Positions 23,574 to 34,704 are shown, counted from the first letter of the stretch. The stretch is 64,000 nt of DNA from Iris pallida (GCA_029216955.1 JANAVB010031417.1:19252219-19316218); one strand, 5' to 3'. Translations and numbers: made by a program. Notes: generated by a model not told the origin, from the letters alone.

Positions 23574-23840
23574 TTGTCCGAGTGTTCACTAGCGTAGAGT
23601 TTCACTAGCGTAGAGTTTCGCTCAGGATTTGCGTGCGTAGAATTCTACTCGCGTAAAATCTTACGCGCGTATAATCCGCCTGCGTAAAACCCAGCTAGCG
23701 TAAAACCCTACCCGCATGTACCCTTGCTCGCGTAGAGCTATCTTACCTTTCTTGCTAACGTAAGCCACTTTACGCTTGAAGTCCCCTCGGTCTAGCGTAG
23801 TACGCGCGTAGAGACTTGAGTTCTATGGCGTACACCTGTA
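23574..23840 (+). repeat. Motif array in outer A, second part
   Basis: Continuation of the GCGTAAA/GCGTAGAG array after the nested element. It opens with 'ccgagtgttcactagcgtag', which also occurs at 18980 before the insertion and so shows a local repeat longer than the TSD. Confidence 0.72.
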
Positions 23841-23847
23841 CCCTTTA

Positions 23848-23914
23848 TAATATATATATATTATATATATTATATATATATATATATATATAGATATAAT
23901 ATATATATATATAT
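23848..23914. repeat. (TA)n microsatellite
   Basis: About 67 bp of TA-rich repeat between the motif array and the conserved block 'ttacgtccattta' of the giant LTR. Confidence 0.85.
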
Positions 23915-24579
23915 TTACGTCCATTTATATCCTACGCCTTTTGTCATGAACTTGATAATCACGAATTTATTTAATATGTTGGAAATGATAATTGAACATG
24001 GCATGGTATGACAAGTATACCTGACATGATTATCTCGATTGCTTTTGCGACGGCTAACATGACATGACATGACCTAACAAGAATGATTGACTGGGACACC
24101 ATGGACGATGTGTTTGTACAAATAAACAAGTACTGTCTTGCATCATGTCTAGGACGGGGACCCCTGAATACCACGGTCAGGGGCACCTACTGAAATTGAC
24201 TGGACTAATTAACTAGAATAATTCAGTAGACATGAAGAGATTTCCAGCTACAGGCAATCCCATTATCGGGCGCATTCAGTGGACTTGTAGCTACCGACGA
24301 GTAGGGCACATTTCCAGCACACAGCACGTGTTGCATTCTTCATAAACGGACATTCGACCTGGATAATTGGATGGTCTGTAGGGCTTGTGGCTGTTGGAAT
24401 AATCTCATTGCATCTTGTAGTAACTAGGCCTGTGATAACCCTAGTTAGTTAAAGTATCAAGCCGTACTCATTGCTGGCCGGATTGATTGGATGGAATTTA
24501 GCCCAGCTTAGTCTTGCCCCGATCCTGTACAAGATTGTTACATGACGGGATTATTTATGTGCCTTAACATAACGATCTG

Positions 24580-25200
24580 GGGGTCCAGTTCTGTTCAGGC
24601 GAAGGGTTAAACCCCGGTCCTTGTTTGGTTTAAGAGTTATAACCTGGCTCCCGGAGCAGTTCTGTGTCCTCTCTTCGTTTATTGTCTTATCGCAACCCCA
24701 TGCCATGTTCGTCTTGTTTTACCTTACCTTAATACCATGACTATTTATGCTTACCTTGACAATAATGATCAGGGGCCAGTTCTGTTCAGGCGAAGGGTTA
24801 CAACTCGGTCCTTGTTTGGTTTAAGAGTTGTAATCTGGCTCCCGGAGCAGTTATGTGTTTCTTCGTTGTTGTCCTATTTGTATTCCATGTCATGCTCGTC
24901 TGTTTTACAAGAATATGACATGACATGGTTACTATGATGCCTTAACAATAAAGATCAGGGGCAATGTTCTGTTCAGGCGAAGGGTTACAACTCCGATTCT
25001 TGTTTGGTTTAAGAGTTGTAACTGGCTTCCGGAGCAGTTCCTTATCCTTTCTTCGTTTATTGTCTTATTTTACCCTACGCCAAGACTAATCAGTTTTACT
25101 TACCAATAGTATTTGAGACAAATTTCTATTCAGGTGAAGGGCTGCAACCTCGGTCCTTGTTTGGTTTAGGGGTTGTGACCTGGCTACTTGAATGGTTTTC
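24580..25200 (+). repeat. ~185-bp tandem repeat, four copies, inside outer A
   Basis: The block 'gttctgttcaggcgaagggt' ... 'ccttgtttggtttaagagtt' ... 'ctcccggagcag' recurs at about 24590, 24778, 24965 and 25130. Siblings B (about 41880) and C (about 42915-42985, inverse) have one copy and inner A one diverged copy (about 21560), so the expansion is specific to outer A. Confidence 0.82.
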
Positions 25201-25859
25201 TTCGTACTCAGTTTACTTGTTATCTCTATTATACAGTTCTTTATTATTATATCTTTAATAGTCTATTGTGATATGCTGGTTTTAGTTCCTAAGTGAAGCC
25301 TCCTTTGTGGTACTTGCTTTCTGGGGTCTGACCCAGCTGATTTGTGTGGCCAGATATCGGAGCAGCTCCAGAGGTTCTACCTGCCTTCCAGCCAGATGGG
25401 ACCACCAGGCGTAACCTGGAACGAGTGGGTTTCTTTGTTCTCCACTTCATTGTAAATTATTTTTTGAGGCGTTTAGCGACGAGCACGTGTTAGCTCGGTT
25501 GCACCTTTATTACTGTCTGCCTACTGTAACATGATTGACAATCCTAGGATTGATCATGAATGACTGAAACTCTTGCTAATCTTGACATTTGTAACGACTA
25601 GCTTCATGATCAACTGAATATGTAATATTTGGGACGCCTTATATGTGTATTGGTGATCTTACATCTTACAATACTTACTTACTTGCTTGCGATTGAGACA
25701 CTAGCTGGTTCATGACCATAGGGACTGATGGATTGTAGTTAAACCCTCATATATCTAGATAGCCGTGACCGTATAGTGGGATGGATTTCGTTTCATTATG
25801 CGTAGCTGGATTGTATGCCCCGCTCTCCAGTATTCTGGTTCTGGGGCGTTACAAGTTAA

Positions 25860-26310
25860 AACTTTAGAGGGCTATAACTTTTGACTGGGAGGTCGAAACG
25901 AGGTTCAGTTGTCGCAAAAGGAGCGTATTTTCGAGGAGCTGAGATAAACTGCTTCCTTTTTGTCGGCCTTTCGAAAATTTAGAATCGCAAAAAAAATGAT
26001 GTTGGACCTCCATTTTAACAGTTGTACCGTTTGTCGGCATTTCGAAATATTTCGACGAGTTTTTGAAGTAAGGTTGAAGGTTTGGAGAAAAACCTATATT
26101 CAAAAGTGAGCAGCCTATGGAAGAAGAGAAGTATCAAAACGTTTTTCTTAAGAGTAGGGTTCGGGGGTGTTTTCAATAAATTAAAAGGACAAAATGGTCA
26201 TTCAGAAACACCCTTTATATATTTTTGCTAATTATGGACACGCGATAAAATGTTATTTGCGGTGGATTTTTCATAAAACTTTTACAATTTTTGGACATTT
26301 CATAAATTTT
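25860..26310. other. Unclassified repeat-like DNA downstream of outer A
   Basis: The text 'agagggctataacttttgac' is of a kind common in plant Gypsy LTRs. The 79-residue minus-strand frame at 25864-26103 has no motif I recognise. No gene call is justified. Confidence 0.4.
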
Positions 26311-26336
26311 TCATATATATATAATCTTAGATATAT

Positions 26337-26407
<71 letters not shown>

Positions 26408-26693
26408 GCCAACTCAATTCAAAACAACTTTAAAATGGGTGGAAAACTCCTTCCGAAAAAATTAATTTGTTATTAGTTTATAAATACTAATCATGTTCAC
26501 ATAAAAAACTCTGATATACTTAAATATTATGTTGAAATGTAAAATATAATTAATTATTTTAAATATAATTCTAATATATTTTGATTAAATTTGTTAAAAT
26601 ATATTTTAGAACTTTAGATATGTTTAGATATATCATATAGTTTTTTTAGTTTAAATACGATTTGAATATTGAATATATTATAATTTAGATTTG

Positions 26694-26785
<92 letters not shown>

Positions 26786-26790
26786 TTGGC
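26311..26790. repeat. Two long (TA)n tracts with AT-rich spacer
   Basis: (TA)n at about 26330-26404 and 26697-26780, separated by ~290 bp of AT-rich unique-looking DNA. Open frames of I/Y residues across them are repeat artefacts. Confidence 0.85.
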
Positions 26791-28012
26791 AATAGACTTT
26801 TATTGAAAATAAAGGAGAGCTCATTACGAGCATTACAAACCGTGCCTGGCCAAAGACACAAAAATCGTGCCTGGGCCAAAGACACAAAAGGCCCAGTACA
26901 ACAAGTGTTTGAAAGGCCGCACCCGAAATATCGAAAAACCGATGAGATTCAAAATAATTCGAAATTTCGAAAAAAAATTTGAAAAAATTCGAAAAAAAAC
27001 AAAGGATCGTGAGAAAACGGGCGTGGGGGGGCCCGCAGCCCGATGGAAAGCCAGCACGGGGGGGGGGGGGGGGTGGTTGGCACTCTGCCCGGGGGGGGGG
27101 GGGGAGCGCGCGGCTCGATGAGCTCGATCCCCAGCTCACTACCCGAGGCCTGGGAACTCCGGGCAGGGGGGTCCATAGCTCGGCGAGGTGCCAATCCGAC
27201 GAGGGAGGGAGGCGAGGGAGAGCGGGGAGGGGCGCATGCGGGCCGCCTGGGCCAGACCGGGCGGCGAACGTGGTGGGACCGACTCCGGCGGGAGGAAGAC
27301 GCGGGCGGAGGAGAGATCCTGCGCAGGGGAGCAGAGGAGAGGGGGTGGGGAGACCCAGGGGAAGCCTAGGCCGGCGGTCTGGGGCGAGGGGAGGAACACC
27401 GGACCGCCATGCTCGGCCGACGCGGGGGGCAACGGCGAGGAGGAAGGGGGATCCCGAGAGCGAGCGCCGGCACGTCCACTTCGGGGAGCTACCGCGAGGG
27501 ACGAGCGTAAGGCCGGAGAGCGGACGAGGAGGAGTCTCCGGGCGAGGAGGACGAGGAGCGTAGGCGATGGCGGGGGAGTTAGTGGCGCGAGCTCCGGCCG
27601 AGTGCCTGAGCGGCGGCTGGGATTAGCAGTAGGGGTCGACCCACTGCGATGCGGAAGGGAGGCCGGCTCCTCCATGGACCGCATATGGCCAGTGAGCCGC
27701 GGCCGACTGGGCAGGCTGGGCGGGACGGAGACCAGTACCACCCGGGTGGATGGGTCCTGCCAGTAGGCCCCGCCGAAGGAAAGGAGAAGACGGGGCGAGG
27801 CGGCGGCAGGAGGGGGGAGGTAGCCCGAGGGAGGCGCGGAGGAAGGGGGCTCCGGTAGGACGTCGCACCAGAAGCGGGGGGAGGCGCCGGGGTGGAGTGC
27901 GAGGCCGGGGGAAGGAATCGCCGGGGCGGGAGGGTGCGCGCGGAAGGAGGAGGCGCAGAGGGGAGACTCACTGCCGAGGCAGGGAGGGCGGCAGTTAGGG
28001 CGGGAGGAGCCT
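26790..28012 (-). mobile_element. GC-rich island, possible minus-strand retroposon
   Basis: About 1 kb of very GC-rich DNA (27000-28012) has abrupt borders against (TA)n. Read on the minus strand it leads into a 3' part that ends 'attgaaaataaaggagagc...tttattgaaaataaag'-like text and then (TA)n, resembling a retroposed transcript with a GC-rich 5' end. The long open frames on both strands (for example 27139-28110 minus, 26979-27563 plus) are proline/arginine/glycine low complexity and mutually overlapping, so none is credible as a protein. Origin is unresolved. Confidence 0.4.
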
Positions 28013-28027
28013 GTATTAATATATATA

Positions 28028-28141
28028 TTTTTTTTTTTTTTTTTGAGAAGCAATGGGTATTGTGGCGAACTCGCCTCCATGAGGCTCGAACTCCGACCAT
28101 TGGGCCGCATGAATCGTCTTAACCATTAGGGTAGAGGTCAT
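28028..28141 (-). mobile_element. tRNA-derived SINE
   Basis: On the minus strand the ~114-bp unit contains an A-box-like TACCCTAATGG (28123-28133) and, about 32 bp on, a B-box GTTCGAGCC (28083-28091). The spacing fits an internal RNA polymerase III promoter. It ends in an A-run (the T-run at 28028-28044 on plus). The sequence is tRNA-like but does not fold into an obvious complete tRNA, so SINE is preferred. No clear TSD was found between the flanking TA tracts. Confidence 0.6.
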
Positions 28142-28144
28142 ACG

Positions 28145-28180
<36 letters not shown>

Positions 28181-28188
28181 TATATATA

Positions 28189-28224
<36 letters not shown>
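28142..28224. repeat. (TA)n microsatellite
   Basis: About 80 bp of TA repeat with a single 'gaga' interruption. Confidence 0.88.
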
Positions 28225-28227
<3 letters not shown>

Positions 28228-28963
28228 GTATTAGAACAATTTATAGTTTTTTTAGTACTTGAGAGATATATTCAAAAAAAATCTTATTATCTGGGATATC
28301 ATATGACTTAGACATGCAAATTTTGAGTTATTTTCAAGTCTCTTCGTAATAGTAAAAGATGTAGTAACTTCATGTCTGTCTGACACTAAATGTCTTGTGT
28401 CGCTACAAATATGAGTATCGAACTATACATCTTTTTAATGTCAGACTAGGGCCTGAACCTCTCGCGTGTTGGTATACTACGTGTGACTTCTTTTGTGCAA
28501 GTATAAAGGTTGGGGGGAAGTGTCCTCACACAAGTATCACGAGAGGCACAAAACTAGGTCTAATTAGGGTCGCGGAATCAAAGGGGTTGGAAAAGAAAAT
28601 CGTTTTTGGGTGTTAAAGAAATTTTGGAGAAAAAAACAAGTAACCCCTAATGGAAAAAAAATTAGTAAAAAAATGATACCACCCATAAAAAAAGATTTCT
28701 TTCCTTTTCTTTTCCGCGAACCAAACGAGGCCTTAGTGTTCTAAAAAAAAAAAAAAATCTAGAGGAACTCGTGAGTTCTTACTTTAAAACTCGACCATTA
28801 ATAGTTATTGGATTATTACATCTTATCCTTTGATTTTTCTTTGAGGACCTAATAAAAAAGTCAAGAACATGAATACAAAATGATACCATGTCCTAACTAT
28901 ATTGTAAATTACTATTTTAGTTCCTATATTGGAACTCAAAAAAATATTCCTCCATATTTGATT
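28225..28963. other. Non-coding DNA with a Tourist-like terminus
   Basis: At 28711-28732 the text 'ttccgcgaaccaaacgaggcc' followed by TTA matches the right end of the MITE at 6071-6492. No matching left end was found, so this is a truncated copy. The open frame at 28395-28616 has no recognisable motif. A poly-A run lies at 28744-28757. Confidence 0.55.
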
Positions 28964-29186
28964 TAGGGTGTAACTTGGACGGACTAAACCTGAGCCCGAT
29001 CGGATAAACCCGTTAATGGGTTGGGTTAGGATTGAAGATACTCGGATTCGAGCTTGAGTTGGGTTAAAATATTTGAACGATCAAAATCGGATTGGACTCG
29101 GATTCATTCTCGGGTTATCCGACAGACCCGAAACCCGGCTCTTTATATATATAAGGATTGAAGAGTTTGGGTGAAAAAATTTAGAA

Positions 29187-29250
<64 letters not shown>

Positions 29251-29279
29251 TATATATATATAATAAATTAGAATTTAAT

Positions 29280-29322
<43 letters not shown>

Positions 29323-29657
29323 ATTAATATATATTATTAATTCTAAATTTTTTTACCCAAACTCTTCAACTCCTTATCCTAAATCTTTTTTTTTTATGAT
29401 CAAGACTTGATTGCTATTTGATTATGTGTTTAGTATTACTTATGTTTAAATTATTTCAAATATTATATTACAGTCCGACAAACCCGATGGACCCGGCTCA
29501 ACCCGAGCCCAACTTGATCCTCCATTTGGTCTTGGACTTTATAGTTGAACCCGAGGTCAGATTGGACTTGGGCTCGAGCTCGGACTAGACTTATGATTCA
29601 TCGGATTGGACTCGAACTGACCTTAAGTCCGATCCAATTCGTCCAGTTGCACCCCTA
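28964..29657. mobile_element. hAT-type element with nested foldback, 8-bp TSD
   Basis: Perfect 8-bp duplications ATTTGATT (28956-28963 and 29658-29665) bound 694 bp. The ends read TAGGGTGTAACTTGGACG and, inverted, TAGGGGTGCAACTGGACG. Subterminal parts are rich in 'ggactcgg/cccgag' words. Inside, 29153-29379 is a second inverted repeat (AGGATTGAAGAGTTTGGGT arms) around (TA)n, probably a later insertion. Confidence 0.88.
29153..29379. mobile_element. Foldback nested in the hAT element
   Basis: ~45-bp arms (aggattgaagagtttgggt ... and inverse ...acccaaactcttcaactcct) surround about 150 bp of nearly pure TA repeat. They are not part of the hAT subterminal pattern, and no duplication beyond TA could be resolved. 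Confidence 0.6.
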
Positions 29658-29665
29658 ATTTGATT

Positions 29666-30007
29666 GTACCGGGTGTGCAAATGATTGACCATCCATCCCA
29701 CTATATAGGATGGTTATCGGATGAATCAGATCGGGAAATGGATCGAAGCGTGCGAAACCTCGAAATAGAGGGCCAAGGTCCCGTCTCCTAGAAAGAGCCG
29801 CTAAACGATCAGACCAGACAGGTGCAGGTAGCTTGACTGCCTTATCCGTCATTGAAGACAAGTTGGAGACGTATGGACTTATATCCCCACCAATGTGATC
29901 TCCACTACAGATGGACAAATCTGTTTGGTTAAAGATATCTTTTTCTAGTCAATTAAATGGACAATAAATATGTGTTTCTTGGTCAACTATGATATAGATA
30001 TCCCCTA
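29666..30007. other. Non-coding stretch, unclassified
   Basis: More balanced composition than its surroundings. The minus-strand frame at 29655-29918 (87 residues) has no motif I recognise. Possibly a repeat fragment. Confidence 0.35.
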
Positions 30008-30023
30008 CCCCCCGCCCCCCCCC

Positions 30024-30053
<30 letters not shown>
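30008..30053. repeat. Poly-C run
   Basis: About 45 cytosines with two or three G interruptions. Such a run is unusual in plant DNA, and its length may be unreliable in sequencing. Confidence 0.9.
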
Positions 30054-30055
<2 letters not shown>

Positions 30056-30369
30056 GATTGGTAGGTATTTATGGGTGCGATGGAGCCAAGCATTTCTTCC
30101 TTCTATTTTTTAGATTATCTTTGAGATATCACGTTGCTCACAAGACACACAGAAAAGTAGTACATTGCTGGCTGTGGTCTGCTACTGAGTTGTTGGTCCT
30201 GCTTTTGGAAAGTAAACAATCGTAATGATATACTGTTTGTAACATGTTACATGTCCGAGCTTATCGTGCTAATTTTTTAAAAATAATATCTGCATGTTCT
30301 TTAATTTTATAACCCTTCGATCAAACTGACAGCTCTAAGAAAACATAAATAAATAAATTAAGGGAAATT

Positions 30370-31600
30370 TGTACCGTAGACACTAAAATTTTAACTTATT
30401 GTACAAAATGAACTAAGTTTCAAAAAATTATATGGAGAGCAACGTCAGGCCTAAAAATAGGACGTTAAATTTATATGCTCTTTACTTGGACGTTTGAAAT
30501 AAAGGCATTAGGATTAAGAATGAATTATTTGGCTTAATAATTAGTTAAAGGTCTTAAGAATTAGTTAATGAATTAATTGCCTTAAGAATTAGTTAAAGGT
30601 GTTAAGAATTATTAAGAATTAAAATGAGCTGGGAAAAAGGGCGCCCAACATAGGGGCGTTTTTTTAATTTTGCCGCCAATTTTTAGGCGGCTTTTTAATT
30701 TACTTTTTTCATTTGTTTTTTTTTTCTTTTTCTTTTCGTAAAGTTATTTTTACAACGGCTATTTTTATAACATATTTAATTTTTCCAATGGCTATTTTTA
30801 TCGACTGTGTATATAAATTAATCCTACTCAAATTCTAGAAGTACTACATTCAACTCCTCCATTCATCCAAACTTCAACTTCATTAATTTCAGAAGAGAAG
30901 TTTCTCCTCTGCTATAGTTTCTCTCACTTCCTAGTGAAACCTTCAAGAAGAATGCTCATAAAGAAGTTCCAGAAGAGAAGTTTCTCCTCAGCTAAAGAAG
31001 TTTCTCCTCGGCTATAGTTTCTCCCACCTCCTAGTGAAGCTTTCAAGAATAATTCTCAGAGAGAAGTTCTAATTTTCAAATTTTTATTCATAGATCAAGT
31101 GTTAACATTGATTTGCTACCATGGAGGTACACTTAGTGGATTATCTTATGAAGGAGATACAACTAATCTAATTTCCACCTATCAGAATATCTCCTTAGAA
31201 AATATATGTAATATTATCGTTGAACGTTTTTCCATTACATATGAATTCGTAATAAGATATTTTTTTACCGATATATTTTTAGTAATAGATAGTGAAGAAG
31301 CCCTGGAGGAACACGCGGCAAAGCTTACTTTTAAATAAAAAAAATTTAAAAGTTGCGCCCTTCTTCAGGGCGTCGAAAAAAAATTTAGTTAATTCCCACT
31401 TAGGAGCTTAGGAACGTTTAACAAATGGTTAAGAGGTTTAAAATTTTTGGAGGAGCTTAGGAACATTTAACAAATGGTTAAGAATGTTTAAGAGGTTTGG
31501 ATTGTTGGTGAACAAGTTGGAATGTTTTCACGCCTTAATTTAGGGCGTATAATTTTCTACGCCATAATTAAGGGCTCGACGATGCTCTCTTCGCAAATTT
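30370..31600 (+). mobile_element. Mutator-like transposon relic
   Basis: A TATA box (TATATAAAT, 30810-30818), a leader containing a ~85-bp tandem duplication (about 30888-31075, 'cagaagagaagtttctcctc') and a short frame at 31099-31338 resemble the 5' part of a plant MULE-type gene. Dispersed GC-rich short hairpins (for example 30641-30658, 30672-30690, 31355-31372, 31530-31549) lie around it. No terminal inverted repeats or TSD were located, and the catalytic part is absent. Confidence 0.45.
31099..31338 (+). pseudogene. Truncated N-terminal MULE-like protein frame
   Basis: The 79-codon frame opens MLTLICYHGGTLSGLSYEG. The hydrophobic-YHGG-...-SYEG pattern and the later ISLENICNII and 'VIDSEEALEEH' segments fit the PB1-like N-terminal module often found ahead of the SWIM/MULE domains in plant Mutator transposases. 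The transposase itself (DDE, zinc finger) is missing, so the frame is a fragment. It sits just downstream of a TATA box and leader. The family assignment is by pattern only. Confidence 0.4.
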
Positions 31601-32348
31601 TCTAAATTTTGTTCTTTTTGCACAATTTTTTAAACTCTTATGCTTCTCATGAAATTTTCTGATAAATTAATCAATCGATCAAGGATCTATTTCTTCTGAT
31701 ACAAACTAACAGACAAAGAAAGAGTAAGGTTATGACTATAACCAAAGGATTACAATTCTTTTACAACTACGTGGCCGGCCTTCATTGGCGGATCCATGTG
31801 AGAGGCACTCGGAGGCGTGACCTAGAAAACTTTTTTTAATGTATTATTGTATCTAAAAAAAAATTGACAGGGTTGTTTTTGAACTTCTTTATAATTGTCC
31901 TCCCAGTGAATTATTATCCTGCATCCACGAGTGCCGGCCTTCAGTGAAGGGGATAAAGTAGGTGGTAAGAGAGTTGTAAAAATTTGATAGTAAATTTAGC
32001 ATTGCTATAGGGGAAACTAACATCAAATTAGGATACATTTTGTATTGGATTTTGTTAACTTACGTATTAAAAGACTATTTGAGTTTACAAAGTTAAAAAT
32101 TCGGAAATTTTTATGTTTTGCCAAGGATTTGTTTTGAATTGTGGCGAAGTGTGATAAAATAAATTTTTTTTCGTTTTTGTACTTTGAAAATGTGGAAGTT
32201 AGAAGTAAAAAAAAAAAAAATCTTAAAATTTGATATTTTGATGGTTGTTAAATGAATTGGAAAGTATAACTTTCTAAAAATATGATTTGAAAAGTGTTAA
32301 AGTATAGATGAAATGGTCCGCCAACAACAAACGTGCTAAGTGGAAATG
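31601..32348. other. AT-rich non-coding DNA
   Basis: No gene. Two 'ggccggcctt/gtgccggcctt' words at about 31772 and 31932 may mark a small decayed insertion. Confidence 0.4.
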
Positions 32349-32353
32349 ATAAT

Positions 32354-33416
32354 TGTTGGTGCTTTCTTTACATGGAGAGAGTTTGCTCTCAACATGTCTT
32401 GTAAAAGTTTAGTCCCACATCGGAAATGCACCATGAGTTATCTCAACATATATACTTGGTTGTGTTGTTGAGAGATGCACATGGGGTGGTAACCCTAAGG
32501 AGGGAACCATGTGGGTGATTTTACTAGAAGGTAAGAATAAGGCTCCAAGGATTAAGCATTAATGCTTTTGTCATTCTCTTGGATTAATTCCATTTGGAGC
32601 TAAGTCCAAGACTCAGACTCGGACTCGGGCTCATGAGGCGTAATGTGGCATTTTGTTGGCGCACTTTGCACTTAGCACGTCAGCAGTCATGCATGCGGTC
32701 CATGCGGCACTTGCGGCTCATGCGGCCAGGCTGCTGCTGCTGCTACCGCATAGAGGGCTCCGCTGACTGTGCAGGCTACAAGTCAGTTATGGAAAGACTG
32801 ATTCAATGCGATTAATTCAGATCCACTTTTTGTGGGATTTGAATTAATTTCGTTGCTATCTTTGTGGGATTTAAATTAATTTCGTTGCTACCTTTTGGGA
32901 TTTGATTCAATCTTTCCATAACTGAAGAGGCGGGTAGGGTTTCCACCCTCTCTGTATATATACTCTTTTCTTGCCTCCTTTGTGAATGACTACGAATTTT
33001 ATAAGTCAGAAAAAAGAGAGAGAGAGAGGGAGCTGCTGCAGCCATTGTAAGTCCATCCAAGGAGTCAGAACAGAGGTGACTTCGAGCGTTCCACAAGTTC
33101 TTCAACTTGCTAGTTCCTGGAAGCAATTCGTGTGGGGCGAATCTTGCTTTGAGCAACGGTATTTTGACACCCCAGCAACTTTTCTTCATCTCATCTTTCT
33201 CTAGATTATTGTAACTCGTACTGTCCCAATTGCAACACGTTTGCAAGGAAGAACGAGAGGTCTTCTCTTCTCTATTTTCCTCCTTCATATTGTAATATGG
33301 CTATTGGCTTTTTGTATCATCGTAGATCTTGAGTTTGATCACTGCAAAGTTTTGTGTGACTCTCAGATCTCGATTGCATCAGTTTTTCCATCTTTGATCA
33401 AGTCCCGGGAGTAACA
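32354..33416 (+). repeat. 5' LTR of the Copia element
   Basis: 1063 bp. It contains a TATA-like 'ctctgtatatatactc' near 32950 that probably drove transcription. It is almost identical to the 3' LTR but carries a shorter CATGCGG array (about 32690-32735) and fewer 'actcgg' repeats, which accounts for most of the 100-bp length difference. Confidence 0.93.
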
Positions 33417-33439
33417 ATCTCAAAGCAAGATCCTTGTAG

Positions 33440-34704
33440 ATGGAAAATATTAATACTTCGCTCGTCCAATCGGACTACTACAAGTTGGAAAAGCTCGATG
33501 GAGAGCATTATCAAGTCTGGAAGAGAAAGGTTTATCTAACTCTTCAACTCAAAGACGTTGATCATGTACTTTTGGAGAAAGAACCTTCTGTTCCAGACAC
33601 TGGGTCTACTGCCGCAATCAATGCGGCTACCAAACTCCAGGCCAAATAGAAAAGGGAAAATAGCATCTGCAGGCTTCTCATCCTGAATGCTATGGAGGAT
33701 TCCCTGGCAGAATCCTACTCGAAGAAGAAATTTGCCAGAGACATATGGGAGTCCGTGGAAAAACTGTATGAAGAAGACAGGAACAGGAGAAGATGTTTGT
33801 GGTTGAAAAATATCACAAATTGCTCTTTGAGGACGAGAAGTCCATGTTGCCACAGGTGAAGGAATTTCTGAAGCTGCGTCAGAAACTGGAAGACGAAGAG
33901 ATGCCATTTTCCGACAAGTTTGTCGTTGGAGGGATCGTCTCAAAACTTCCTGCTGGATGGAGTACCTTCTATGCAAGGATGCTCAGAAAGAAGCTAGACA
34001 TTAACTTGGGAGATCTACTTCAAGAGATCCATGTTGAGGACGAGATGCGTTCCCAACAGAAGATGGACACTCTGTCCAAACAGTTGGCTAAGGCCAATCT
34101 AGTGCAGACGAGAGATCCCAAGGGGAAGCAGGCGGCTTCTCATTACAAGAAGAAGGACTTCACTAATCTAAAAGTGAAGGGTCCTTCATTCAAGCAACAG
34201 AAGTCCAAGTCCCACGTGACTTGTTTTAATTGTGGCAAGAAAGGCCACTACAAGAGTGAATGCAGATCCAAGCCTAAACAATCAGAGAAAGGTGAGCCTA
34301 ATAAGGTTTCATTGGTTTCTAACATTGTTGCTATGATCACACAGGTCACAACAGTGGGGGTTGACTCTGACTGGTGGATAGACACTGGTGCGACTTGCCA
34401 TGTCTGTTCTGGTAAGGAATGGTTCGTCACGTACCAGCCGATATCTGAGAAGGTTGTCATGGCAAACCAGGCCCAAGCTGAAGTTCTGGGGATCGGGACT
34501 GTGGAGCTGAAACTCACTTCTGGGAACACTCTGACGCTTAAAGGTGTGAAGCATGTTCCGGTGATTGCCAAGAACCTGATCTCTGGGAGCCTGCTCTGCA
34601 ACGCAGGCTTGAGGATGGACATCAATGCTGGTCAGATGGTGATGTCCAAGAAAGGAACATACTTCGGGAAGGCTTATCAAACCGAAGGAATGTTTAAAAT
34701 TTAG
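33440..34704 (+). pseudogene. Copia gag and protease, interrupted
   Basis: The gag frame starts MENINTSLVQSDYYKLEKLD at 33440 and meets a stop at 33647-33649. After a frame change near 33780 it continues to 34702. The second part carries the nucleocapsid CCHC knuckle CFNCGKKGHYKSEC at about 34222-34263, then the aspartic protease signature WWIDTGATCHVC at about 34373-34408. The protein would package the RNA and process the polyprotein. The stop and the shift disable it. Confidence 0.9.

Larger units (their letters stand above)
18168..25853 (+). mobile_element. Giant LTR-like element 'outer A' (solo-LTR type)
   Basis: Begins TGTAATGCATGTGG and ends CTGGGGCGTTACA. The flanks AGTTG (18163-18167) and AGTTA (25854-25858) form a 5-bp TSD with one difference. 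Removing the nested element at 19029-23573 leaves about 3.1 kb, similar to solo LTRs B (3.3 kb) and C (2.8 kb), with which it shares its first ~400 bp, core blocks such as 'gcatcatgtctagga' and 'gtgataaccctagttag', and the 3' end. No gag, pol, primer site or second LTR is seen, so a solo giant LTR of a Ty3/Gypsy-like family (Tekay/Del elements have LTRs of this size) is most likely. Strand follows the TGTAATG-first convention. Confidence 0.75.

Noticed and set aside
18978..23610. A ~4.6-kb tandem duplication (the phrase 'ccgagtgttcactagcg' occurs at both ends)
   Set aside because: The intervening unit is not repeated. The exact TTGTC duplication with TG...CA ends explains it as a nested insertion into a local motif array.
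27139..28110. 323-residue minus-strand open frame (and overlapping plus-strand frames of 192-194 residues)
   Set aside because: Proline/serine/arginine low complexity in a GC-rich island where all frames are open. No domain, no introns or promoter, and it runs through the SINE A-tract.
28028..28141. A functional tRNA gene
   Set aside because: A- and B-box-like words and spacing are present, but no complete cloverleaf or acceptor stem could be recognised, and an A-run follows. A SINE is the better reading.
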